Below are positions 24,887 through 32,231 of a stretch of DNA of 62,612 nucleotides, piece after piece; position 1 is the stretch's first letter, and every line of letters begins with the position of its first letter. The notes beneath the pieces are model-generated. The model ran no database searches. It was not told the origin of the DNA and saw only the letters and a list, made by a program, of their open reading frames with translations. The stretch lies in NCBI RefSeq assembly GCF_002210435.1, contig NZ_MZMV01000043.1, positions 1-62,612 on the forward strand, in the 5' to 3' direction. The stretch comes from Micromonospora wenchangensis. Lineage in GTDB: Bacteria > Actinomycetota > Actinomycetes > Mycobacteriales > Micromonosporaceae. A program made the translations under genes and the position numbers.

Positions 24887-26029
24887 TCAGCACAGCGAGT
24901 TGCCGATCATTTCCTTCATCACCTCGGTGGTGCCGCCGTAGATCGTCTGCACCCGGGTGTCGACGAACGCCCGCGCCACCGGGAACTCGGTGGTGAAGCC
25001 GTAGCCGCCGTGCAGCTGCAGGCAGCGGTCCACCACCCGCTGGCACAGTTCGGTGTTCCACCACTTCGCCATGGCCGCCGACTCGGTGGTCAACCGGCCG
25101 GCGGCGAACTCGGTGACACACCGGTCGGTGAACGACCGGGCCACGGCCAGCGCGGTCGCCAGTTCGGCGAGCAGGAACCGGTTGTGCTGGTGCCGCCCGA
25201 CGGACTGGCCGAAGACCTGCCGCTGGCGGGTGTAGCCCAGCGTCTCCTCGAACACCCGCTCGGCGGCGGCCAGCGCGGCCACCGCGATCCACATGCGTTC
25301 CTGACGCAGGTGGCGCAGCAGGTAGCCGGTGGCCCGGCCCTCCCGGCCGAGCAGGTTCGCCACCGGCACCGGCACGTCGTGGAAGTACAGCTCCACGGTG
25401 TCCAGCGCCTTCATGCCGAGCTTGCCGATCCGGCGGCCCCGCTCGAAGCCCGGCATGTCCCGTTCCACCACCAGCATGCTGAGCCCGGCGTCGCCGGTGC
25501 GGGCCACGACCAGCAGCAGGTCGGCGAGGTGGCCGTTGGAGATGAACGTCTTCTGCCCGTTGAGCAGGTAGTGGTCCCCCCGCCGGACGGCGGTGCTGCG
25601 GATGTTGCCCAGGTCGCTGCCGGCCTCCGGCTCGGTGATGGCGATCGCCCCGATCAACTCGCCCGCGCAGAAGCCGGGCAGCCAGCGTCGGCGCTGCTCG
25701 GCCGTGGCGAGGGTGCGCAGGTACGGGCCGACGATCTCGTTGTGCAACGGCAGGGCGGGGGCGTGCACGCCGGCCCGCGCCAGCTCCTCGGAGAGCACCA
25801 CGTGGAACCGGTAGTCGGGGTTGCCGCCGCCGCCGTACTCCGGGTCGACGTCGATGCCGAGCAGCCCGTGCCGGCCCGCGCGCAGCCACACCTCGCGGTC
25901 GGTCAGCCCGTCGGACTCCCAGCGCGGGTAGTTCGGCAGGATCTCCTTGTCGATGAAGGTGCGGACCAGGTCGCGGTAGGCGCGGTGGTCGTCGTCGAAG
26001 ATGTCCCGGGGCGGCGCCGAGGTGATCAC
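24887..26029 (-). CDS. Acyl-CoA dehydrogenase-like flavoenzyme (acting on carrier-bound acyl?)
   Basis: A 380-residue ACAD-fold protein. The FAD-binding stretches AIAITEPEAGSD and TFISNG are present, as is the C-terminal LHGGYGFTTEFPVARAFVD. The position of the MCAD base is Gly (IYGGTTEV), as in long-chain and isovaleryl types, and the likely base is Glu244 in RQERMWIA. Isovaleryl-type ACADs in biosynthetic operons with adenylation-carrier proteins oxidise aminoacyl-S-PCP, for example prolyl to pyrrolyl (PltE, RedW and CloN3 are precedents). Start GTG 26029 overlaps the radical SAM stop by 4 nt. The carrier-bound substrate is inferred from the operon. Confidence 0.85.
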   Translation of the reverse strand: MITSAPPRDIFDDDHRAYRDLVRTFIDKEILPNYPRWESDGLTDREVWLRAGRHGLLGIDVDPEYGGGGNPDYRFHVVLSEELARAGVHAPALPLHNEIVGPYLRTLATAEQRRRWLPGFCAGELIGAIAITEPEAGSDLGNIRSTAVRRGDHYLLNGQKTFISNGHLADLLLVVARTGDAGLSMLVVERDMPGFERGRRIGKLGMKALDTVELYFHDVPVPVANLLGREGRATGYLLRHLRQERMWIAVAALAAAERVFEETLGYTRQRQVFGQSVGRHQHNRFLLAELATALAVARSFTDRCVTEFAAGRLTTESAAMAKWWNTELCQRVVDRCLQLHGGYGFTTEFPVARAFVDTRVQTIYGGTTEVMKEMIGNSLC

Positions 26030-27966
26030 GACGAGACCGCGGCGGCGGGTACGGTCCAGGCCGGCAGCAGGTCCCGCAGCCGGTTCATCATGGCCTGGCA
26101 GTACGCGGCGTTGTGGTCGATGCTGCGGTGCCGGGGGTAGGGCATCTTGCGTCGTCCGACGTGGTCGACCCGCAGCCGCACCGGGTCGGCGTCGCCGGTG
26201 TCCAGCGCGAGCCCGGCCGCCGCCCAGGCCGGCAGCTCCACGTCCAGGTGGTAGCGGCCCTGCCCGACGATGCGCAGGTGCTCCAACGGCACCGAGGGTG
26301 CCACCACCGGCTCCCGGTAGACGTAGGGCCGGCCGACGAGGTCCAGCTCGAAGGCCGCCCGCAGGGTCGGCTCGTCGAGCCAGCCCTGTGCGCCGGCGAA
26401 GTCGGCGAGCAGCGCGTCCATCTCCGCGCGGTGTTCGTGCAGCACCAGGTGCAGCGCCTTGCCGATGTTGTTGATGTCGTAGTTGCCCAGCCCGGCCACC
26501 GACTCGGCGAAGAACGCGCAGACCGGGTCGTCGACGCGCCGTTGGAAGTAGGCGGCCGCGGCGGCGAGGAAGTCCCGGTAGCCGCACCGGCCGGTGCGGT
26601 CCAGTTCCCGGGCCAGGTGGAAGGCCGCCCGGCCGTTGTAGAGGCTCACCACCGCGTAGTAGAACCAGGCGCCCTCGCGGAACTCCTCCGGGGTCACCCA
26701 CCGGGTGCCGACCACCACGTCGGCCTCGGCCACCTCGTCGTCCACCCGGACGGTGATCACGCCCAGCTCGTCGCGGCGCTGGTACATCGGGGTGTTGTGC
26801 AGCAGCAGCTGGGGGTACGTCACGATCGCGTCCGCGCCCGAGCGGCAGAGCCGGGCGATGCCGTCGCGGAAGGAGTCAAGCGTCTCCCCGGGCAGCGGCC
26901 AGATCAGCTCGGTGTACGAGCTGATCCCCTTGTCGTGCAGCTTCTGCTGGAGTTCCACGTAGGTGGACTCCTTGATGTTGGCCCGCTCCACGATCCGCAG
27001 GGTGTCCTGGCTGACGGTCTGCAACGAGACCGGCTGGCTGGCCAGCAGGCCGCCCTCGACCAGGATCTCGGTGATCTCGGTGACCCGGTCCGGTCGGTTC
27101 TTCGCCGCCTGCATCGAGATCATCAACGGGTAGCCGTGCTCCTGCTTGCCCCGCACCAGATGCCGGGTCAGCTCGACGTCGCGGGGCAGCGCACCCCAGT
27201 TGGCGTCCGCGATGAAGATGCTCTCCACCCCGTTGCGGCTGATCCAGCTCAGGTCCCGCAGCACCCGGTCGAGGTCCCAACGGTGCACCTTGTCGTTGGT
27301 GGCCGCACCCCAGTAGCAGTAGGTGCACCGGAACGGGCAGCCCCGGTTCGTCTCCACCACCGCGAAGGTGTACTCGCCGCCGTCGAAGATGCCCGCCTCG
27401 TACGGCGAGGGGATCTCGTTGAGGTCGGTGAACCGGGGCGGCTTGTCGGTGGTGACCAGTTCCCCGTCCCGCCAGAAGCTGACGCCGGGCACGGCATCGA
27501 AGTCGGGCCGGTCGCGCAGCAGTTCCCGCAGGTACGCGGCGAACGTCCGCTCCCCCTCCCCGTTGCAGACCAGCACGTTCTCCAGGTGCGCCGGCACGTA
27601 CTCCGGGGCGTGGTTCATCACCTGGGGCCCGCCGAGGATGTACTGCGCGTCGGGGCGTTCGGCCAGCAGCCGGTCGAGCAGGTCCCGCATCCGGCGCATG
27701 TTCCACAGGTAGCAGCTCAGCGCGTACACGTCGGCCCGCTGCGCCAGCAGGTCGGCGGCCAACTCGTCGAGGGGGTCGGTGACCGGCCGGGCGTGGATGC
27801 GGAACGCGTAGCCGGCGGCGACCGCCGGGTCCTGCTGCGCGTACGCCTGCAGGTAGCCCGACGTCAGCGGCAGGCTGTTCGGGTAGAGCGGCAGCTCCAC
27901 TAGGGCCACCGTGCGCACCCCGGCCCGACTGGGGACATCCGTCGTGGTCACACCGTTCGCGGTCAC
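26026..27966 (-). CDS. B12-binding-domain-type radical SAM enzyme
   Basis: A 646-residue protein. The N-terminal 165 residues have the fold pattern of B12-binding domains (LGGPQVMNHAPE, CNGEGE) but no clear DxHxxG cobalt-ligand motif. The radical SAM cluster motif is CPFRCTYC with Cys210, Cys214 and Cys217. SAM-core features such as VETNRG, FIADANWG and ELIWPLPGET follow, and the C-terminal region of about 230 residues is unassigned. GTG 27966 overlaps the NRPS stop by 4 nt. B12-type radical SAM proteins methylate unactivated carbons or rearrange skeletons. Next to an A-PCP protein and an ACAD it recalls CloN6/CouN6, which methylate carrier-bound pyrrole. The real reaction is unknown. Confidence 0.82.
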   Translation of the reverse strand: MTANGVTTTDVPSRAGVRTVALVELPLYPNSLPLTSGYLQAYAQQDPAVAAGYAFRIHARPVTDPLDELAADLLAQRADVYALSCYLWNMRRMRDLLDRLLAERPDAQYILGGPQVMNHAPEYVPAHLENVLVCNGEGERTFAAYLRELLRDRPDFDAVPGVSFWRDGELVTTDKPPRFTDLNEIPSPYEAGIFDGGEYTFAVVETNRGCPFRCTYCYWGAATNDKVHRWDLDRVLRDLSWISRNGVESIFIADANWGALPRDVELTRHLVRGKQEHGYPLMISMQAAKNRPDRVTEITEILVEGGLLASQPVSLQTVSQDTLRIVERANIKESTYVELQQKLHDKGISSYTELIWPLPGETLDSFRDGIARLCRSGADAIVTYPQLLLHNTPMYQRRDELGVITVRVDDEVAEADVVVGTRWVTPEEFREGAWFYYAVVSLYNGRAAFHLARELDRTGRCGYRDFLAAAAAYFQRRVDDPVCAFFAESVAGLGNYDINNIGKALHLVLHEHRAEMDALLADFAGAQGWLDEPTLRAAFELDLVGRPYVYREPVVAPSVPLEHLRIVGQGRYHLDVELPAWAAAGLALDTGDADPVRLRVDHVGRRKMPYPRHRSIDHNAAYCQAMMNRLRDLLPAWTVPAAAVSS

Positions 27967-30374
27967 CGCGTCCTCCGGTCCGGTCCGCCGCGCTGCTGGA
28001 GCGCGTCCGCCAACTCGTGCAGGATCTCGTGTTCGAACAGGTCCTCGGCCCCGAAGTGCAGGCCGCGTTCCCGGGCCCGCGCGGCGACCCGCATGGCCTG
28101 CAACGAGTCACCGCCCAGGTCGAAGAAGCTGTCCTCGCGGTCCACCGCGTCGATGTCGAGCGTCTCCCGCCACAGCTCGGCCAGCAGCTGCTCCACCGGG
28201 CTGAGCGCGGACGGGCCGGCCGGCGCGGTCCCCGGCGGGTCCGCGGCCGGGACGGGCAGCGGTCGCCGGCTCAGCTCCCCCCGGGCCACCTTGCCGTGCG
28301 GGGTCAGCGGGACGGCGTCGAGGCAGCCGAACAGGTGCGGCACCATGAACGGCGGGAGGACCCGGCCGAGTTCCTCGCGGAGCCGGTCGGCGCGGGGCGG
28401 TCGCGCCGGATCGGCGGGTACGACGTACCCGATCAGCCGGTCGGCCGTGCCGTCGCCCGGCGAACCGGGCCGGACGACCACGGCGGCGTCGCGGACCTCG
28501 GGCAACGCCCGCAGCGCCACCTCGATCTCGCCCAGCTCGATCCGGAAGCCCCGCACCTTGACCTGGTCGTCGGCCCGCCCGACGAAGGCCAGGTCGCCGC
28601 CGGGCAGCCGACGGACCAGGTCCCCGGTGGCGTACATCCGGCCCGGCGGCCCGGTGAACGGGTCGGGCCGGAACCGTTGCCCGGTCAGCTCCGGCCGGCC
28701 GAGGTAGCCCCGGGCCACGCCCGTGCCGCCGAGGTACAACTCACCCACGGCACCGGCGGGCACGGGACGTTCCCGCTCGTCCAGCACGTACGCGCGGACG
28801 TTGGCCAGCGGACGGCCGATCGGCGGGGCGACGTCGTGCGGGTCGGCCGGGTCCATCTCCCCGCAGGTGGCGAGCATCGTGGTCTCGGTCGGGCCGTAGA
28901 CGTTGTGCAGCCGGAACGGCAGCCCGGCCGGCGGGTAGCGGTGCAGCTTCTCGCCGCCGAGCAGCAGGTGCCGCAGCCGGGTCCGGTCGGCCGGCCAGGG
29001 GTAGGTGAACAGTTCCCGGGCCAGCACGGTGGTCAGGAAGCAGACCGTGATGCCCCGCTCCACCAGCCAGTCGCCGAACTCCGTCGGCGAGTCCAGTCGC
29101 CGGCGGTCCACCAGGTGCAGGGTGCCGCCGTTGGCGAGGCAGGGCCACACCTCCAGGCCCCAGCCGTCGAAGGAGGGCCGGGCCAGTTGCGGCATCCGGT
29201 CGCCGGGGCGGACTTCGAAGGTCTCCCGGTACCAGTCGACCAGGTTGGCCACCCCGTCGTGCGGCACCAGCACCGCCTTGGGTCGACCGGTGGAGCCGGA
29301 GGTGAAGGTGACGTAGCAGACGTCCTCGGCGGACGCGACCGGCGACGTCCCGGGGTCCGGGGTCGACGTGCCGGGGTCGGCGGGCGGCGTCAGCAGCGTC
29401 TCGACGGTGACCACCCGGGTGTCCGGTGGGACGTCCTCGGGCAGCGCCGCCCCGGGCCCGGTGACCAGCACCCGGCAGTCGGCGTCGGCCAGCATCGTGG
29501 CCAGGCGGGCGGGCGGTTCGTCCCGGTCCAGGCCGACGTACCCGCCGCCGGCGAGCAGCACCCCCAGGGCGCAGGTCACCAGTTCCGGCGACCGGTCCAG
29601 CAGCAGCCCCACCAGGTCGCCCCGGTCCACCCCGTACCCCTGAAGGGTGGTGGCGACCCGGGTGGCGGCGGCCGACAACTCGGCGTAGCTCAGCGTGCGG
29701 TCACCGGCGACGACGGCCGGCTGGTCGGGCTGGCGGTCGGCCCACCGGCGGACCCGCTCGGCCACGGTGCTGCGGTCGGGACGGGCCACCGCGGTGCGGT
29801 TGGCGTCCTCGGTGACCGCCCGCAGCTCGTCGGCGTCGAGGAGGGTCAGGTCGACCACCTGCCGGTCCGGGTCCACGGCGGCCTCCCGCAGGAGGGTGGC
29901 CAGGTGCCGGGCGAGTTGGCCGGCCGGCACCCGGGGCCACTGCGCGCCGACCAGCACGACCCGGGCCCCGGCCGATCGGCCCGGACCGGTGACGACCGCG
30001 ACCGGTTCCGGGGCACCGGGGCCCGGCGGTTCCGCCACGACCGGTCCGGCGGTGCGTCTGGTCGACTCGATCGTCTTCACCAGCGCGCCGAACCTGTCCT
30101 GCGGATCGACCGGGAACGTGACCGGGTGGGCCGGGGACGTCGCGCCGGTGTCCGGTTCCCGGAGCGCCACCGTGATCTCGGTACGGCGGGTGTACCGCAT
30201 CAGCAGCGTGCCGACGGCCGCCACCAGCACGTCGGTCCCGCTGCCGCCGAGCCGTGCGGCAAGCGCCGCGATGTGCCGCTGCGGGTCGCCGTCCAGGTCC
30301 AGCGCTCCCGCCGGGGCGTCCGGGTCCGCCGGGGCGTCCGGGTCGGCCGTGGGCCCGGCAGGGGGTGGCGTCAT
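27963..30374 (-). CDS. NRPS protein: partial condensation - adenylation - carrier (PCP)
   Basis: An 803-residue protein. Residues about 20-190 resemble the C-terminal half of a condensation domain (DVLVAAVGTLLMRYTRRTEI), with no HHxxxDG. The adenylation domain (about 215-700) has A3 FTSGSTGRPKA, A4 RPSFDGWGLEVWP, A5 NVYGPTETT, A7 YATGDLVR and A10 Lys in PLTPHGKVAR. By alignment to GrsA, the pocket residues read D-G-L-F-L-G-V-M-L-K. That suggests a small or cyclic hydrophobic amino acid; it is loosely like proline-to-pyrrole enzymes and not decisive. The PCP has Ser757 in LGGDSLQAM. ATG 30374 follows GAGGAG. It heads the five-gene operon and loads the amino acid on which the next two enzymes probably work. 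It has no terminal thioesterase. Confidence 0.88.
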   Translation of the reverse strand: MTPPPAGPTADPDAPADPDAPAGALDLDGDPQRHIAALAARLGGSGTDVLVAAVGTLLMRYTRRTEITVALREPDTGATSPAHPVTFPVDPQDRFGALVKTIESTRRTAGPVVAEPPGPGAPEPVAVVTGPGRSAGARVVLVGAQWPRVPAGQLARHLATLLREAAVDPDRQVVDLTLLDADELRAVTEDANRTAVARPDRSTVAERVRRWADRQPDQPAVVAGDRTLSYAELSAAATRVATTLQGYGVDRGDLVGLLLDRSPELVTCALGVLLAGGGYVGLDRDEPPARLATMLADADCRVLVTGPGAALPEDVPPDTRVVTVETLLTPPADPGTSTPDPGTSPVASAEDVCYVTFTSGSTGRPKAVLVPHDGVANLVDWYRETFEVRPGDRMPQLARPSFDGWGLEVWPCLANGGTLHLVDRRRLDSPTEFGDWLVERGITVCFLTTVLARELFTYPWPADRTRLRHLLLGGEKLHRYPPAGLPFRLHNVYGPTETTMLATCGEMDPADPHDVAPPIGRPLANVRAYVLDERERPVPAGAVGELYLGGTGVARGYLGRPELTGQRFRPDPFTGPPGRMYATGDLVRRLPGGDLAFVGRADDQVKVRGFRIELGEIEVALRALPEVRDAAVVVRPGSPGDGTADRLIGYVVPADPARPPRADRLREELGRVLPPFMVPHLFGCLDAVPLTPHGKVARGELSRRPLPVPAADPPGTAPAGPSALSPVEQLLAELWRETLDIDAVDREDSFFDLGGDSLQAMRVAARARERGLHFGAEDLFEHEILHELADALQQRGGPDRRTR

Positions 30375-30437
30375 GTCGTCTCCTCGTGTCCACGATGCGG
30401 GCAGCCGCGTACCGGCTGTTCATGCAGGTAGTGACGC

Positions 30438-30450
30438 GCACGAGCAATTG
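30438..30450. promoter_or_regulatory. Shared element GCACGAGCAATTG, copy 2
   Basis: Exact reverse complement of the 12-bp element 50 nt upstream of the terpene synthase, here 64 nt upstream of the NRPS start. The core CGAGCAATTG recurs at 30509-30518. This is a candidate binding site of a common regulator; no such regulator gene is evident between the two operons. Confidence 0.45.
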
Positions 30451-30508
30451 CGGGGCACCCGTCGGAATACGGTGGCCCGCCCGCGCCGATATTGCGCGTC
30501 GAAACGTC

Positions 30509-30518
30509 CGAGCAATTG
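30509..30518. promoter_or_regulatory. Shared element CGAGCAATTG, copy 3
   Basis: A 10-bp repeat of the core in copy 2, 68 bp away and in the same orientation. AATT-centred sequence is uncommon in this GC-rich window, so three copies in two promoter regions are noteworthy. Confidence 0.4.
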
Positions 30519-30919
30519 GAGATCGATACTTTTCCGGCCGCCAGGGGCTGCACGGATACCGCAGCTGACGATTGCGGCGACGGATCAGGCGACGATTATC
30601 TCAGGGTGGTCGCCACGACTGTGGACGTCTGCCATGCCATTGCCCACACGCCTGACGGCCTGACCACACACGCGCAGGTCACCGCTCGGGATGTTATCCC
30701 GCGGTCGCCATCGACGATGGACCCTTGTTGCCCCCCGTAACTGTGTCCCATCCTCGCTGCCTGCGCCGGTCGCGTCGTTGCGGTGGACGCACGTCTGACG
30801 TAACACCGGCCCTCACGGACCGTTTGGAATGTATAACAACGCGCAGCGGGACCGCAAGCATCAATGGGACGACAGCGAAAGCCCGATCGGACGTCATACC
30901 AACTGCCGAGACATATCTA

Positions 30920-30937
30920 GATCAATTGTCGTTGATC
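30920..30937. promoter_or_regulatory. 18-bp palindrome GATCAA-N6-TTGATC
   Basis: Perfect 6-bp arms with a 6-bp centre in the AT-rich part of the intergenic region, about 240 bp before the phosphatase-like gene and 545 bp before the NRPS start. It could be a repressor or activator site; nothing shows which gene it serves. Confidence 0.3.
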
Positions 30938-31173
30938 AATAAATGCGATCTTCCTGGCACCCGCAATGAGCGGGGCGGACGCGGCCGACGACGGCTACTG
31001 GACACGGAGCTGCCCATCGGGCAGGGCCGGTCCGCACGGCTCGGGATCGCCGCCACCGGTCGGCACGGACACCGCCGGTCGACCTCCGGCGCGGAAGCCC
31101 CCGGTCCGGACGCGACCCGGACGGCCGGCGACGCGGTGGGACGCATGGTGGGCGGTCACGGCGCGGCAGCACC

Positions 31174-31179
31174 TACCCT
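31174..31179 (+). promoter_or_regulatory. -10 element TACCCT, leaderless promoter
   Basis: TACCCT ends 6 nt before ATG 31186 and no ribosome site lies between. This is the spacing expected when transcription starts at the A of the start codon. Confidence 0.45.
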
Positions 31180-31185
31180 GCACTC

Positions 31186-31983
31186 ATGTCGATCGCCGAC
31201 TCCGCCCTGGCCATTCACGCGGCACAGGCCGGTGCCGCGATTGTCCGTTCCTGTCACGGTTCCGCGCTGGCACGTTTCGACAAGGGCGGCGGTGATTTCG
31301 CCACCGCCGCCGACCTCGAGGCCGAGCAGGCCATCATCGACGTCCTGCGTACCGCGCGACCCGACGATGCCGTGCTGGGCGAGGAGAGCGGACACACCGG
31401 CCCGGCGGACAACGGCCGCACCTGGCTCGTCGATCCCCTGTGCGGAACGCTGAACTTCGCCGTACGGAACATGCTGGTCGCGGTCAACGTGGTCCTGCGG
31501 GTGGGGACCGCCGTCACCGTGGCCGCCTCGGCGGACCCGTTCACCGGTGAGGTGTTCTGGACCGACGGCGACGCCGCGTACCTGCGCAACGACGGGGAGG
31601 ACCAACGACTCGTCCCGTCGGCGGACTCCGGCCTGGTCGACGTCAATCTCGACCCGCCGTTTCCGAACCGGGACGTGTTCCTGGCCGCCCGGATGCTCGC
31701 CGACGACGGCTTCATCGACCGGTTCCGGCCCCGGGTGGTCTCCACCACCCTGGCCGTGGCCTGGGTCGCCGCCGGACGGCGGGCCGCGTACGTCACGGAC
31801 GGCCACCTGCGCGACAGCGTCCACTTCGGTGCCGGCATCGCCCTGTGCCGGGCGGCCGGCTGCGTCGTCACCGGGCTCGACGGTGGACCGCTGCACACCG
31901 GCACCGGAGGGCTCGTCGCGGCCGCCGACCGCCAGACCCACACCGCCCTGCTGACCCTCATCCGTCGCCAGCGCCACCCCTAG
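31186..31983 (+). CDS. Inositol-monophosphatase-family protein with altered metal ligands
   Basis: A 265-residue member of the IMPase/HisN/FBPase superfamily. GEESG (65-69) and WLVDPLCGTLNFA (80-92) correspond to the metal-binding motifs. However, the second Asp of DPxDGT is Cys86, and the Asp of the C-terminal WDxAAG motif is replaced (VHFGAG, His213). The fold is clear but two of the usual carboxylate ligands are changed to Cys and His. The enzyme may use other metals or substrates, or be inactive. It lies directly upstream of the ribosomal protection gene and appears leaderless. Substrate unknown; a sugar or nucleotide phosphate is likely if it is active. Confidence 0.78.
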   Translation: MSIADSALAIHAAQAGAAIVRSCHGSALARFDKGGGDFATAADLEAEQAIIDVLRTARPDDAVLGEESGHTGPADNGRTWLVDPLCGTLNFAVRNMLVAVNVVLRVGTAVTVAASADPFTGEVFWTDGDAAYLRNDGEDQRLVPSADSGLVDVNLDPPFPNRDVFLAARMLADDGFIDRFRPRVVSTTLAVAWVAAGRRAAYVTDGHLRDSVHFGAGIALCRAAGCVVTGLDGGPLHTGTGGLVAAADRQTHTALLTLIRRQRHP

Positions 31984-32021
31984 CGCGACGTCGCGCACCG
32001 GACTTTCCGGTCCGCGGACCG
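31983..32021 (+). terminator. Two adjacent palindromic hairpins after the phosphatase-like gene
   Basis: GCGCGACGTCGCGC (31983-31996) begins in the stop codon, and CGGTCCGCGGACCG (32008-32021) follows. Each is a perfect 14-bp palindrome. Together they could terminate the upstream transcript or form part of the leader of the ribosomal protection gene. Confidence 0.35.
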
Positions 32022-32123
32022 ACATCGACGGCGACCCGAATACGGACGTCGCGTCGTGGCCCCGGTGATAGGCTCCGGCTCGGGTAGATCACCATTCGGC
32101 CCTGATCCGACAAGGAGAGTGGA

Positions 32124-32231
32124 ATGCGCCGACAGTCCGGAGCAGCAGACGGGACGGTCATGTCGGCTATCTACCCCAGGGCGGCATTCATCAATGGGCT
32201 CCCTCAATATCGGGATCGTCGCGCATGTTGA
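32124..32231 (+). CDS. Candidate 35-residue leader peptide overlapping the resistance gene start
   Basis: A short frame starting at ATG 32124, with the best ribosome site in the region (AAGGAG, 7 nt away). It reads MRRQSGAADGTVMS and onward for 35 residues, and stops at 32231. That is 38 nt inside the ribosomal protection gene, in a different frame. The main gene's own ribosome site is weak (AGGG, 12 nt). Leader-peptide attenuation is known for TetM-type and other ribosome-targeting resistance genes. Translation of this frame is not shown by the sequence alone. Confidence 0.4.
   Translation: MRRQSGAADGTVMSAIYPRAAFINGLPQYRDRRAC

Larger units (their letters stand above)
30375..31185. other. 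811-nt divergent intergenic region upstream of NRPS operon
   Basis: No convincing gene. The region is clearly more AT-rich than its flanks, especially 30480-30610 and 30810-30965. It contains two copies of CGAGCAATTG (30441, 30509), an 18-bp palindrome at 30920-30937, and the leaderless promoter of the phosphatase-like gene at its right end. The AT-rich character and the sites point to a regulatory region, possibly a transferred segment. Confidence 0.5.

Noticed and set aside
28017..30431. 804-codon open frame on the plus strand
   Set aside because: Antisense shadow of the NRPS protein, which has all adenylation core motifs.
30725..31453. 242-codon open frame before and across the phosphatase-like gene
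   Set aside because: Overlaps the IMPase-family gene in another frame and has an Arg/Pro-rich composition without motifs.
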